A model generated the notes under the pieces. That model made no database searches and had not been told where the DNA came from. It saw only the letters and a list, made by a program, of their open reading frames with translations. Of a stretch of DNA of 64,000 bases, positions 15,766 to 25,219 are shown one piece after another. Numbering within the stretch: position 1 is the first letter of the stretch; each line of letters starts with the position of its first letter. The position numbers and the translations under genes are program-made. Where the stretch lies: positions 248,001 to 312,000 of the forward strand of contig NZ_BMWC01000001.1 of assembly GCF_014651035.1 (NCBI RefSeq), read 5' to 3'. Source of the DNA: Streptomyces lomondensis. GTDB taxonomy: Bacteria > Actinomycetota > Actinomycetes > Streptomycetales > Streptomycetaceae.

Positions 15766-18700
15766 GCGGGGACTGCGACCGGAGCGGGTGGCGGAAGTCA
15801 TCGTCGACCTTCCGGGCGAGGGTGCCGGGCGACGAGGATCGGGATATCTGGTCTCGCCGGGCAAGGTGCTGACCGCCGCGCATGTCGTGCGGGGCGCGGC
15901 CGACGTCCGGGTCCGGTTCCAGGCGGACCGCCCGGGCGAGCGGGTCGTCGAGGCGAAGGTTGTGTGGCGGCACGCGGGCATCGACGTGGCCGTCCTCACT
16001 CATGGGGCCGACACGGACGTCCCGCCCGTCTCCTTCGGCCGGGTCGGCGAGCAGGACACGGTGCTGCACTGCACCGCGCTCGGTTTTCCCCGCTTCAAAC
16101 TCCGCACGGACGAGGACGGTTCACGCTTCCGGGACGCCGAGCACGTGGACGCGACGTGCGCCGTGCTCTCCAACCGACGGGAGGGCACACTCGACCTCAG
16201 GGTGGCATCGCCGCCCCCGGAGGACCCGGACCCCGAACGGGACGCCTGGGAGGGGATGTCCGGCGCGGTGGTGTTCAGCAACGGCCGTCTCGTCGGGCTC
16301 GTCACCCACCACCACCGCGCGGACGGCCCCGGCCGCATCGCCGCGCGCCGGGTCGACCGGTGGGCCGAGGCACTGGACGACGCGGAACTGGCGGAACTCG
16401 AACATCTCCTGGCCCGCAGTCTGCGCCTTGCCGCGCTGCCCTCCGCCGCTCCGTTCGCCGGACCCGATCTCACCCAGGAGGCCTACCGCGCACAACTGGC
16501 CGACATCGCACCGGAGTCACTGGAAGACCGGGAGTCCGAACTCCGCGACCTGGTGTCCTTCTGCGGCGGCCCCGACCCGTACCTCTGGTTCCAGGGGCCG
16601 CCCTGGGCCGGCAAGACGGCCCTCGTGGCCTGGTTCGCCCTCCACCCGCCCCGCGGCGTGGTTCCCGTCTGGTTCTTCATCACCGCCCGCTACGCAAGCC
16701 AGTCGGACAGCGACGCCTACACCGCGGCGGTCATCGACCAGCTCGCCACGATCGCCGGACGCGAACCGACCGGCAACGGCTCGCCGACCGCCCGCGACGG
16801 GGAACGCCGGCTGCTCCTGCGCGAAGCCGCCGAGCGCGTCGCACGCGACGGCGGCACCCTCGTCCTCGTCGTGGACGGACTCGACGAGGACCAGTCCCTG
16901 GAGCCCGGCGGCAGCGGCACGAGCATCGCCTCACTGCTTCCGGAGCGGCTGCCGCCGAACGTCCGGGTGCTGGTGACCAGCCGACCGAGCCCCGGCCTCC
17001 CGACGGACGTCAGGGGAGACCACCCGCTGCGCAGCTGCCCGGTCGTGAAGCTGTCCGCCACCGAGGCGGCAAGGCACACCGAGTACGAGGCCAGGTACGA
17101 CCTCCAGCAGGCTCTGTCCGGCGACCGGTTGCCGCGGGACGTGGTCGGCCTGCTCACCGCCGCACGCGGCACCCTCACGGACGACGACCTGCGTGAACTC
17201 ACCGGTGCGTCGAGCTACGAGCTGCGCCGGCGGCTCGGCAGCGCCTTCGGGCGCATCCTGCGACTGCGCGGCGGCGGCTTCGAGAGTTCCGCCGACGGCG
17301 ACCTGACGCTGTACATGAGCAGCCGCGGCTACCTCTTCGCACACGACACCCTCCTCACCGCGGCCCAGGAGGAACTCGGCGCGGACGTGGACGGCTACCT
17401 GGAACGGCTGTACGCCTGGGCCGAGTCGTACGAGCGGCGGGGCTGGCTGGAGGACACCCCGCCCTACCTGCTCCAGCCGTACGGAAGTCTGCTTGCCCGC
17501 CGCGGCTGCACGCGCCGCGCCGTCGCCCTCGCCACGGACGCCCGGCGGCACGACCGGCTGCGCGAGATGACCGGCAGCGATGCCGCGTGCCTCACGGAGA
17601 TCGCGGCGGCGCGCCGGCTCGTCACCCGGGACACCCCCGGCGACCTGGGCGCGTCGGCGGCCCTCGCGGCTCTCGCCGCCCTCGTGGCCCGCCGCAACAG
17701 ATCGCTGCATCCGGACGTTCCCGCCGGCTACGCCCGCGCCGGCCGCGTCCGCCATGCCATCGGCCTCGCCCGCAGCGTCTTCCGTCCGATCGACCGCGCC
17801 TGGGCGCTGGCGGCGGTGGGGCGCGTCCTGGCCCGCGCGGGGGACCAGCGCGCGGTGGGGCTGGTGGAGGAGGCGCTGGCCCTGACGCGAGAGGCGGCGG
17901 AGGATCGCCCGTGGCTGGGCGGCGACGAGGAGACCAACGCCATGCTGGGCACACTGGCCGTCGTTCTGGCCGCGACGGGGAACGAGCGCGAGGCGCTGCG
18001 CAGGCTCGGCGAGTTGTGGCAACCGGACACCGGCCCGGGCGTGGAGGCGTTCGTCGCGACGGCCAGGGCGGCCCGGGACCCGGAGTTCGTGACCGACCTG
18101 CTGGGCAGGGCGGAGGAACTGGCAGGGCGGATCCTGTCCGTGCCCGACCGCGTCCGCGCCCTGGCGGCCGTCGCCGGGGCATGGGCGGCCGTCGGCGGGA
18201 CCGACCGGGCGGCACACCTGTACGACGAGGTGGTCGCCCTCGCCGAGGAGCACGTGGAAGATCCCGAGAACGTTCCCGCGGTGGCTGCGGAGGTCCTGCA
18301 CCTCGTCCGGCCGCAGACGGCGGAGCGCATGGTCCGGCTGGCCCAGGAGCATGCGGAGTGGTACCTGCACTCCTTCAACCTGTCCGACGACTCGGAGGCG
18401 GCGTTCGGCGCCGTGTGCGCCCTCGCCGCGACCGGCCGCGCGGACGAAGCCGACCAGCTCAGGGACTTGCTGAGTGAGAAGGTCCTGCCGCCGCCGAGTG
18501 CCGGGCTCGCTCTCGCCGCGGCGCGGGCCCGTCAGGGCCGGGCCGCCGAGGCTTGGGCGGAACTCGAGGCCGCCTGGGACACGGAGGCGCCGGCGGAGGA
18601 GGACGACTTCGCCGCGCGCGTCGTCCTGCTGCTCGCCGAGGCCGGGGCCGCCGACGAGTTGGAGACCGTGCTGCTCACGGGCACGGACACCTGGTGGTGG

Positions 18701-19894
18701 CGGGGTGTCGCCGTGGCGCTCGCCGCACTCGCCGGTCACTTCGCCGGCAGCGACCCCGACCGCTCGGTGCGGCTGCTGCGTCAGGCGGAGCGTGCGCGGC
18801 ACCTGACGGTCGGAGCAGACGATTCCACTCAGGACGGGTGTCTCGCCGCGCTCGCGCGAGCACTGGCGGTCGTGGGCCGGCCCGACCAGGCCGAGCGTCT
18901 CGTCGAGGCGATCGGCACACCTGACGTGCGTGCCTGGGCGTACGCCATGGTGTCCGTGGCCGTCGGGCACGGGGACGCTCTCCGGGCGCTGCGTCTCGCG
19001 GAACAGGCGGCCCTCGCGGTGCCCGCGGTCGACGACTACTGCGACTGGGTCATGCGGGCCGAGATGCTGACGGCCGTCGTCCAGGCCTTGGCGTGTGCCG
19101 GTGCGGTGGAGCGGGCCATGGAGGACATGGAGCGGCTCGTGAAAGAGCTGGGGACCGGCCGGATGGGCGACCGCCCCATCAGGACCGCCCACACGGAGGT
19201 GGCCGGATGCCTGTGGCGGCACTACCCGCAAGAGGCGGAACGCATGGCCGACGCCGTGCTGGTGGAAGCACCCTCCGGTTCCGTGCCGGAGCTCGGACGG
19301 CTCCTCGCCACCGTGGCCCCGCACGACGACGGGCGCGCTGATCGGATCCTGGAACTCCTGCACGAGACCGACAGACAGGACCTCCCGGCCCACGACTACC
19401 ACGAGGAAGCGCTGCTCGCCCTGCTGACCGCGGCCGCCGACCCCGCAGCCGCCCGGGGCCGCCTCGACCGACTGGCGGCGGAGCACCCGCCGTCGTCGCT
19501 GCTCTCCCAACCGGGCACCGCGGAAGCACTCGGATGGGCCGTGCTCGGTGAGCACGAGGCGGCCCGGACCGTAGCGCTCCGCATCACAGCGGAGGAGCAG
19601 CGCTCAAGGGTCTTCGCCGCCCTCGCCGCACACGCCGCCGGCGTACCCGTCGACCCGGTGGGCAGCCCACTCGACGGAGCAGGCAGAACGCACGAGACGA
19701 CAGCCCGGCGCCTCGCCGCGCACTACGTCCCGCTGGCCTGTGGCCCGGACCTCTCCCTGGCGAAGTCGCTCCTCGCGGAAGCCCTCACCCCGGACGGCTG
19801 GCACCACGCCCTGCCGGTGCTGGCCCTCGTCGAACCCGACGCCGTACTCCGTGTGGGGGACGTCGTTTTCGCGCACCTGGGGCTCAGCGCCTGA
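15749..19894 (+). CDS. trypsin-like protease fused to STAND NTPase and helical repeats
   Basis: 1381 residues if the TTG at 15749 is used; a GTG at 15788 would trim 13 residues. Residues 15-205 are a trypsin-fold protease with the full triad: His45 in LTAAHVV, Asp79 in GIDVAVL and Ser171 in WEGMSGAVVF. Residues about 265-480 are a STAND-type NTPase: Walker A GPPWAGKT (Lys289), Walker B LVLVVDGLDED (Asp376), and a sensor-like VLVTSRP. The remaining 900 residues are Ala/Leu/Arg-rich helical repeats of TPR/HEAT character (DRAWALAAVGRVLARAGDQRA and many similar). This is the layout of signal-triggered conflict proteins: the repeats sense a ligand, the NTPase switches state and the protease cuts a target. 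The upstream trypco2 gene is coupled by overlap. Confidence 0.88.
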   Translation: MTASAERGLRPERVAEVIVDLPGEGAGRRGSGYLVSPGKVLTAAHVVRGAADVRVRFQADRPGERVVEAKVVWRHAGIDVAVLTHGADTDVPPVSFGRVGEQDTVLHCTALGFPRFKLRTDEDGSRFRDAEHVDATCAVLSNRREGTLDLRVASPPPEDPDPERDAWEGMSGAVVFSNGRLVGLVTHHHRADGPGRIAARRVDRWAEALDDAELAELEHLLARSLRLAALPSAAPFAGPDLTQEAYRAQLADIAPESLEDRESELRDLVSFCGGPDPYLWFQGPPWAGKTALVAWFALHPPRGVVPVWFFITARYASQSDSDAYTAAVIDQLATIAGREPTGNGSPTARDGERRLLLREAAERVARDGGTLVLVVDGLDEDQSLEPGGSGTSIASLLPERLPPNVRVLVTSRPSPGLPTDVRGDHPLRSCPVVKLSATEAARHTEYEARYDLQQALSGDRLPRDVVGLLTAARGTLTDDDLRELTGASSYELRRRLGSAFGRILRLRGGGFESSADGDLTLYMSSRGYLFAHDTLLTAAQEELGADVDGYLERLYAWAESYERRGWLEDTPPYLLQPYGSLLARRGCTRRAVALATDARRHDRLREMTGSDAACLTEIAAARRLVTRDTPGDLGASAALAALAALVARRNRSLHPDVPAGYARAGRVRHAIGLARSVFRPIDRAWALAAVGRVLARAGDQRAVGLVEEALALTREAAEDRPWLGGDEETNAMLGTLAVVLAATGNEREALRRLGELWQPDTGPGVEAFVATARAARDPEFVTDLLGRAEELAGRILSVPDRVRALAAVAGAWAAVGGTDRAAHLYDEVVALAEEHVEDPENVPAVAAEVLHLVRPQTAERMVRLAQEHAEWYLHSFNLSDDSEAAFGAVCALAATGRADEADQLRDLLSEKVLPPPSAGLALAAARARQGRAAEAWAELEAAWDTEAPAEEDDFAARVVLLLAEAGAADELETVLLTGTDTWWWRGVAVALAALAGHFAGSDPDRSVRLLRQAERARHLTVGADDSTQDGCLAALARALAVVGRPDQAERLVEAIGTPDVRAWAYAMVSVAVGHGDALRALRLAEQAALAVPAVDDYCDWVMRAEMLTAVVQALACAGAVERAMEDMERLVKELGTGRMGDRPIRTAHTEVAGCLWRHYPQEAERMADAVLVEAPSGSVPELGRLLATVAPHDDGRADRILELLHETDRQDLPAHDYHEEALLALLTAAADPAAARGRLDRLAAEHPPSSLLSQPGTAEALGWAVLGEHEAARTVALRITAEEQRSRVFAALAAHAAGVPVDPVGSPLDGAGRTHETTARRLAAHYVPLACGPDLSLAKSLLAEALTPDGWHHALPVLALVEPDAVLRVGDVVFAHLGLSA

Positions 19895-19947
19895 GCCCTC
19901 CGGCCGCAACGGTGTGGCCGCATCCCGGACGGCGGCCCGCTCATGCC

Positions 19948-19981
19948 GGGGCGCGGCACTCCCCTAATCGTGCCGCGCCCC
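19948..19981. terminator. hairpin terminator between convergent genes
   Basis: A perfect 12-bp inverted repeat, GGGGCGCGGCAC at 19948-19959 and GTGCCGCGCCCC at 19970-19981, encloses a 10-base loop. It sits between the stop of the trypsin-STAND gene (plus) and the stop of the beta-glucosidase gene (minus), so it can serve both strands. There is no clear T-run, as is common in Streptomyces. Confidence 0.75.
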
Positions 19982-19997
19982 GTCCCCCCCTCGGCGG

Positions 19998-21434
19998 TCA
20001 GACCGCCGAGACCTCGGGCAGCGTCCCCGTCCGGGCCGCCCGTCCGTACCAGTGGGCGCTCGTCTTCGGCGTGCGCGCCAGCGTCGCGTAGTCCACGTAC
20101 ACCGCGCCGAAACGCTTGCCGTAGCCGTACGCCCACTCGAAGTTGTCCAGCAGGGACCACAGGAAGTAGCCGCGGACGTCCGCGCCGTCGGTGATCGCGC
20201 GGCGGACCGCCGACAGGTGGCCGTGGAGGTAGGCGACGCGCTCCGGGTCGTGCACCCGGCCGTCGGAGTCCATCTTGTCGTCGTAGGCCGCGCCGTTCTC
20301 CGTGATGTACAGCGGCAGGCCCGGCGCCTCCCGGGTGTAGCGCATGATCAGCTCGTGCAGGCCGGTCGGGTCGATCGTCCAGCCCATCTCCGTGCGGTCG
20401 CCCGGCGTCTGGTGGAAGGCGACGTCGTCCGCGGCCGGCCACGGCGAGTGGTCGCTCGAGCCGTGGCCGTCGGCGCGCGGCGCCTTCGCCGAGGTGTCCG
20501 CCGCCGAGACCAGCGCGGGCGTGTAGTAGTTGAGGCCGAGCGCGTCCAGCGGCTGGTTGATCAGCGCCAGGTCGCCGTCGAGGACGTAGTCCCAGTCCGT
20601 GAGGCTCGCCGTCGCCACGTACAGCGACTCCGGGTAGGCGCCGTGCAGCATCGGCCCGTGGAAGACACCGTTGGCCAGGTCGTCGATCTTCCGGGCCGCC
20701 GCCAGGTCCGCCGGGTCCTGCGAAAGCGGCCTGACCACCGCGGAGTTGAGGCTCACCGCGACCGTGTTGCGGGCCGGCATCACCGACCGCAGCGCGGACG
20801 CGCCCAGCCCGTGAGCCAGGTTCAGATGGTGCGCGGCACGCAGCGAGGCCGCCGGATCCGTACGGCCCGGGGCGTGCACCCCGGAGGCGTAGCCCAGGAA
20901 CGCGCTGCACCACGGCTCGTTGAGCGTCATCCACTGCTCCACGCGGTCGCCCAGCGCCTCGCCGACGATCTGCGCATACTCCGCGAACCGGTACGCCGTG
21001 TCGCGCTCGGGCCAGCCGCCCGCGTCCTCCAGCTCCTGCGGCAGGTCCCAGTGGTAGAGCGTGACGGCCGGCTTGATGCCCCTGGACAGCAGCTCGTCGA
21101 CCAGCCGGCGGTAGAAGTCCAGGCCCTTCTGCACGGCCGGGCCCCGCCCGGTCGGCTGCACCCGCGACCACGAGACGGAGAAGCGGTAGGCGCCCAGGCC
21201 CAGCTCCGCCATCAGCGCCACGTCCTCGCGGTAGCGGTGGTAGTGGTCGACAGCGGTGTCACCGTGGTCGCCGCCGGCCGTCTTGCCCGGCGTATGGCTG
21301 AAGGTGTCCCAGATCGACGGCGTACGGCCGTCCTCCCGCACCGCACCCTCGATCTGGTACGCGGAGGTCGCCGCGCCCCAGAGGAAGGCGGGAGGGAAGG
21401 TCACCGGGGTGGCCGGGTTCTCGGAGTCAGGCAT
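19998..21434 (-). CDS. bglC: GH1 beta-glucosidase of the cellobiose locus
   Basis: 478 residues, ATG at 21434. The GH1 signatures are complete: [15 protein letters not shown] near the start, the acid/base Glu in [13 protein letters not shown] and the nucleophile Glu in [12 protein letters not shown]. No signal peptide, so it cleaves imported cellobiose and short cello-oligosaccharides in the cytoplasm to glucose. It lies downstream of cebEFG in the same direction. It also has its own CebR-type box, TGGAAGCGCTCCCA, overlapping its start codon (21434-21447), so it can be repressed separately from the transporter. The gene symbol is given by gene order and family, as in S. scabies and S. griseus. 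Confidence 0.93.
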   Translation of the reverse strand: MPDSENPATPVTFPPAFLWGAATSAYQIEGAVREDGRTPSIWDTFSHTPGKTAGGDHGDTAVDHYHRYREDVALMAELGLGAYRFSVSWSRVQPTGRGPAVQKGLDFYRRLVDELLSRGIKPAVTLYHWDLPQELEDAGGWPERDTAYRFAEYAQIVGEALGDRVEQWMTLNEPWCSAFLGYASGVHAPGRTDPAASLRAAHHLNLAHGLGASALRSVMPARNTVAVSLNSAVVRPLSQDPADLAAARKIDDLANGVFHGPMLHGAYPESLYVATASLTDWDYVLDGDLALINQPLDALGLNYYTPALVSAADTSAKAPRADGHGSSDHSPWPAADDVAFHQTPGDRTEMGWTIDPTGLHELIMRYTREAPGLPLYITENGAAYDDKMDSDGRVHDPERVAYLHGHLSAVRRAITDGADVRGYFLWSLLDNFEWAYGYGKRFGAVYVDYATLARTPKTSAHWYGRAARTGTLPEVSAV

Positions 21435-21447
21435 GGAAGCGCTCCCA
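21434..21447. promoter_or_regulatory. CebR-type operator at the bglC start codon
   Basis: TGGAAGCGCTCCCA differs in one position from the palindrome TGGGAGCGCTCCCA known as the CebR-binding site. It overlaps the ATG of bglC, where repressor binding would block transcription or early elongation. Confidence 0.8.
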
Positions 21448-21549
21448 TTGGAGGTCGTGGAGACCGACGGGTGGAGGGGGAGGAGAGGGGGGAGGAGCAG
21501 GGGCCGGGGCGGCGCTGACCCGGCCCCCTGGAAGAACGGGGCGAGGGCG

Positions 21550-22458
21550 TCAGCCCTTGACGGCGCCCTGCATGATGCCGCCCACGATCTGCTTGCCGAA
21601 GATCGCGAAGACCAGCAGCAGCGGCAGCGTGCCCAGCAGCGCGCCCGCCATGATCAGGGACTGGTCGGGGGTGTAGCCGCGGCCGAGTCCGGCGACGGCG
21701 ACCTGCACGGTCGGGTTGCCGGTCTGGGTCAGCACCAGGAACGGCCAGAGGAAGTCGTTCCAGGTCTGGACGAACATCAGCATGCCCAGGACGGCCATGG
21801 CGGGACGCGCGGTCGGGAACACCACGTGCCAGACCACACGCCAGCTGTTCGCGCCGTCCACCCGGGCCGCCTCGATGATCTCGTCCGGCAGGGCCTGGAG
21901 CAGGTACTGCCGCATGAAGAACACGCCGAACGCGCTCACCAGCGACGGCAGGATCACCGCCTGGAGCTGGTCGGTCCAGTCCAGCTTCGCGACCATCATG
22001 TACAGCGGGATCACCTGGAGCTGCGGCGGCACCATCATCGTGCCGATCACGATCAGCATCAGGGCGCCCCGGCCCCGGAACTTCAGCTTGGCGAAGGCGA
22101 ATCCGGCGATCGTCGACAGGAAGACGATGGTCAGCGCCGAAACGCCCGCCACGATCGTGGTGTTGAGGAACGCCTCGCCCAGGTTGGCGTCCGTCCAGGC
22201 CAGTTCGAGCTTGTCGAACAGCCCGGAGCCGAACCAGAACGGCGGCGGTGTCTGCGCCAGCCGCTGGTTGTCGCGCGAGGCGGCGATCGCCGTCCACACC
22301 AGGGGGAACAGCGATACGACGGTGAACACGGCGAGGATGAGGTACGCCACCGGACCGGCGTGCATCTGCCCGCCCGCCCGCGCCGCCTTCAGCCCGCGCG
22401 AACGCTTGGGAGGCTTGGGCTCCGCGTCCGCCGGGGGTTTCGTCAGGGTCGTCGTCAC
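21550..22458 (-). CDS. cebG: cellobiose/cello-oligosaccharide ABC permease CebG
   Basis: 302 residues from a GTG start with AGGAG in the 11-base gap after cebF. It has a charged N-terminal tail, then six hydrophobic segments beginning [21 protein letters not shown]. The EAA loop is [20 protein letters not shown] (about residues 195-214). It pairs with CebF to carry cellobiose delivered by CebE; the ATPase (MsiK in characterised strains) is not in this window. It is followed after about 115 bases by bglC, which completes the uptake-hydrolysis pathway. Confidence 0.92.
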   Translation of the reverse strand: MTTTLTKPPADAEPKPPKRSRGLKAARAGGQMHAGPVAYLILAVFTVVSLFPLVWTAIAASRDNQRLAQTPPPFWFGSGLFDKLELAWTDANLGEAFLNTTIVAGVSALTIVFLSTIAGFAFAKLKFRGRGALMLIVIGTMMVPPQLQVIPLYMMVAKLDWTDQLQAVILPSLVSAFGVFFMRQYLLQALPDEIIEAARVDGANSWRVVWHVVFPTARPAMAVLGMLMFVQTWNDFLWPFLVLTQTGNPTVQVAVAGLGRGYTPDQSLIMAGALLGTLPLLLVFAIFGKQIVGGIMQGAVKG

Positions 22459-22469
22459 GGCCGGTTCTC

Positions 22470-23486
22470 CTAACTACTGGCGCGCAGCCGGCGCGAGATG
22501 ACGTAGTTGACGATGCCGATCACGATCAGGATCAGGAACATCGTCCAGGCGATCGCGGAGGCGCGGCCCAGGTGCTGGTTCACCCAGCCCTGCTCGTACA
22601 TGTACAGGCCGAGCGTCTGGAACTGGTGCTGGGCACCGCCGGAAGCGCCCTTGTTGGCGTCGAACAGCAGCGGCTCACCGAAGAGCTGGGACGCGCCGAT
22701 GGTCGAGACGACCACGGTGAACAGGATCGTCGGACGCAGCGAGGGCAGCGTCACGTGGAGGAACTGCTGCCAGCGGTTGGCCCCGTCCAGGGCCGCCGAC
22801 TCGTACAGATCCTGCGGGATCGCCTGCATCGCGGCCAGATAGATCAGCGCGTTGTAGCCGGTCCACCGCCAGATCACGATCGAGGAGACGGCGATCTGCG
22901 AGGGCCACTTCTCGTTCTGCCAGTCGATCCTGTCGATGCCGACCAGGTCGAGCGCCCAGTTGATCATGCCGTAGTCGCGGCCGAAGAGCAGCACGAAGAC
23001 CAGGGAGGCCGCGGCGATCGAGGTCGCGTACGGCGCGAGCATCGCGACCCGGTAGAAGGTCGAGGCGCGCAGCCGGTAGTTGAGGATGTGGGCGATGCCC
23101 AGCGCCATCATCAACTGCGGGACGGTGGAGATGATCCCGATGGTCAGGGTGTTCTTCGCCGCGTTCCAGTAGAAGTCGTCGTCGAAGATCCGGGTGTAGT
23201 TGCGCAGGCCCGCCCACTCCATGTCGGTGGGCGCCGTCAGCTCCACCGTGTGCAGCGAGGCCCACGCCGTGTAGATCAGCGGAAACAGGCCGAACGCGGC
23301 GAAGAGCAGGAAGAACGGCGACACGAAGGCGTACGGGCTCCAGCGCACGTCCCGCTGCCAGCGGCGGGAGAGCCGGGCCCGCTTCTTCGCGACCTCCGGG
23401 GGCACCGCCTCGACGGGCGGACGGGCCGGGGCCGCGCCCCCCTCCTTGCCGGGGGGCGCGGCGGCGGTGTCGTGCCGGGTGGCCAT
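22470..23486 (-). CDS. cebF: cellobiose/cello-oligosaccharide ABC permease CebF
   Basis: 338 residues from the ATG at 23486, chosen because GGAGAAG lies at 23501-23495, eight bases away; the GTG at 23495 overlaps that site and is less likely. The N-terminal 50 residues are charged and Pro-rich, followed by six hydrophobic segments starting WSPYAFVSPFFLLFAAFGLFP. The EAA loop is ESAALDGANRWQQFLHVTLP. It acts with CebG as the membrane channel. The ribosome site is formed by the last codons of cebE, so translation of the two is linked. Confidence 0.92.
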   Translation of the reverse strand: MATRHDTAAAPPGKEGGAAPARPPVEAVPPEVAKKRARLSRRWQRDVRWSPYAFVSPFFLLFAAFGLFPLIYTAWASLHTVELTAPTDMEWAGLRNYTRIFDDDFYWNAAKNTLTIGIISTVPQLMMALGIAHILNYRLRASTFYRVAMLAPYATSIAAASLVFVLLFGRDYGMINWALDLVGIDRIDWQNEKWPSQIAVSSIVIWRWTGYNALIYLAAMQAIPQDLYESAALDGANRWQQFLHVTLPSLRPTILFTVVVSTIGASQLFGEPLLFDANKGASGGAQHQFQTLGLYMYEQGWVNQHLGRASAIAWTMFLILIVIGIVNYVISRRLRASS

Positions 23487-23491
23487 ACCGG

Positions 23492-24808
23492 TCACTTCTC
23501 CAGGTTGTTGTCGATGGTCTTGACGGCGTTGTCCCAGGCCTCCTTGGGCGACTTGCCCTGGGTCACCAGAACCACGCCGTTGTCCGTCAGGCCCTGCTGG
23601 ATGATCTGGTCCTTCGGGCCGATCACCTGGATCGGGCTCTCCTTGGCGAGCGGCGCGAAGATCTGACCGATCGGGGCGTCACCGGTCATCTTGTTCTTCG
23701 CGTCCGTCACCAGCGGCAGGTCGTACGCCGCCTGCGCGCTCGGGAAGCTGCCGCGCTTGGAGAACAGCTTGGCCTGCTGCTCGGGCGCGGTCAGCCAGGC
23801 GGCGAGCTTCGCGGCCTCCTCGGCGTTCTTGCCCGACTTGGGCACGGCCAGGAAGGAACCGCCCCAGTTGCCGGCCTTCGGCGGTGCGGCCACGTCCCAC
23901 TTGCCGGCGTTCTCGGGCTTGGACTTGCTCTCGATGTAACCGAGCATCCACGGCGGGCAGGACATCGCGGCGAACTTGCTGTTGGCGATCGTGGTGTCCC
24001 AGGCGGGCTGGAACTGCGTCTGGTTGCCGACCAGGCCCTCCTCGCCGGCCTCGGCCGTCAGGTCGAAGGCGGCCTTGACGGCCGGGTTCGACTTGTAGAT
24101 GACCTTGCCGGAGGCGTCGTAGAAGCGCTCCTTCTCACTGCCGATGATCGCGTTGAGCAGACCGCCGGGGGAGTCCAGGAAGGTGGTGCCCTCGGGGGCC
24201 TTCGCCTTGAACCGCTTGCCCACCTCGACGAGCTTGGTCCAGTCGCCGGCCCACAGCTTCCCGACCTCCTCGCGGTCGGTGGGCAGGCCGGCCGCCTCGA
24301 ACAGGTCCTTGCGGTAGCAGATGGCCATCGGGCCGACGTCGGTGCCGAGGCCGATCGTCTGGCCGCTCTTGGTGGTCGCCTGCTGCCACTTCCAGGGCAG
24401 GTAGTCGCTCTCCTTGCCGTACTTGGACAGGTCCACCAGCTTGTCCGCGTAGTTGTTCGCGACCTCGTTGATGTTGCCGACTTCGATGCCCTGGATGTCC
24501 TGGAGGCCACTGTTGGTGGTGAGGTGGTTGACCAGCGGCGGATAGTAGTTCTCGTTCCGCTCGATCACGGTCTGCTGGACGTCGATGTCCGGGTGGAGCT
24601 TCTCGTACTCCGCGTAGAGGCCGGCCTCCTCGAAGCCGAAGCTGCCGAACAACCCCAGGGTGATCTTGGTCTTGCCGCCGTTGCCGCCCTGGGACGAGCT
24701 CTCCTCGTCCTTGCCGTCGTCGGCACAGCCGGCCAGCAGCCCGGCGCCCAGCGACGCGACGGCCGCGAGGACCATCGCCTTGCGGGCGGTTCGGATGCGT
24801 GCTCGCAT
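23492..24808 (-). CDS. cebE: cellobiose-binding lipoprotein CebE
   Basis: 438 residues, ATG at 24808 preceded by AGGAGGA at ideal distance. A Sec lipoprotein signal ends in LLAGC, so the mature protein is anchored outside the membrane. The following Ser/Gly/Glu-rich linker and the solute-binding fold (KITLGLFGSFGFEEAGLYAEY ... SDYLPWKWQQATTKSGQTIGLGTD) match family 1 binding proteins of the CebE type. First gene of cebEFG, controlled by a perfect CebR palindrome about 117 bases upstream (24925-24938). It captures cellobiose and cellotriose for import; in some Streptomyces this is the entry point of pathogenicity or cellulose-utilisation signals. Confidence 0.92.
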   Translation of the reverse strand: MRARIRTARKAMVLAAVASLGAGLLAGCADDGKDEESSSQGGNGGKTKITLGLFGSFGFEEAGLYAEYEKLHPDIDVQQTVIERNENYYPPLVNHLTTNSGLQDIQGIEVGNINEVANNYADKLVDLSKYGKESDYLPWKWQQATTKSGQTIGLGTDVGPMAICYRKDLFEAAGLPTDREEVGKLWAGDWTKLVEVGKRFKAKAPEGTTFLDSPGGLLNAIIGSEKERFYDASGKVIYKSNPAVKAAFDLTAEAGEEGLVGNQTQFQPAWDTTIANSKFAAMSCPPWMLGYIESKSKPENAGKWDVAAPPKAGNWGGSFLAVPKSGKNAEEAAKLAAWLTAPEQQAKLFSKRGSFPSAQAAYDLPLVTDAKNKMTGDAPIGQIFAPLAKESPIQVIGPKDQIIQQGLTDNGVVLVTQGKSPKEAWDNAVKTIDNNLEK

Positions 24809-24924
24809 GTCGTCCTCCTGTTGCCCTGACGTGCCGACCCCCCGGCCAACTGCATGGTTGGGCCCGTTTTCACTCGCTGCGGCTCGGGCGGGGAACGTGC
24901 GGGTTGTGTATGTGTCAGGTACTG

Positions 24925-24938
24925 TGGGAGCGCTCCCA
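24925..24938. promoter_or_regulatory. perfect CebR operator upstream of cebE
   Basis: TGGGAGCGCTCCCA is a perfect 14-bp palindrome identical to the published CebR-binding consensus. It lies in the cebE-cebR divergent region, 117 bases before the cebE start and about 280 bases before the cebR start, so it probably controls cebEFG and possibly cebR. Confidence 0.9.
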
Positions 24939-25219
24939 CCGGTGATGTGTTGAAGAGTCCCCGGTAGTGGCGGGGGTGTCAAGGGACCGGACAGGGAGAG
25001 ACGCGTTCAGTTATCGGGACGTTAACTGGACACGGGACGGACCCCGTTGCGGCCGCGGTCGGCGGTATCCGGCCAGTCGAAGCGTCGGCCGAACCGGCTC
25101 GTCGGGCCGAAGCGGAAGGCGGTGGCGGCAGGCGGCCGGTGGCGGTCACTACAGCTGACGAGCCTGTTAAATTCCAGGCCAGCCGCAGATGTGCGGGTGT
25201 GGACGGGAAGGCGGAGCCC

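Noticed and set aside
23486..23495. GTG 23495 as the cebF start, giving a 4-base overlap with cebE
   Set aside because: It overlaps the ribosome site GGAGAAG; the ATG at 23486 is eight bases after it.
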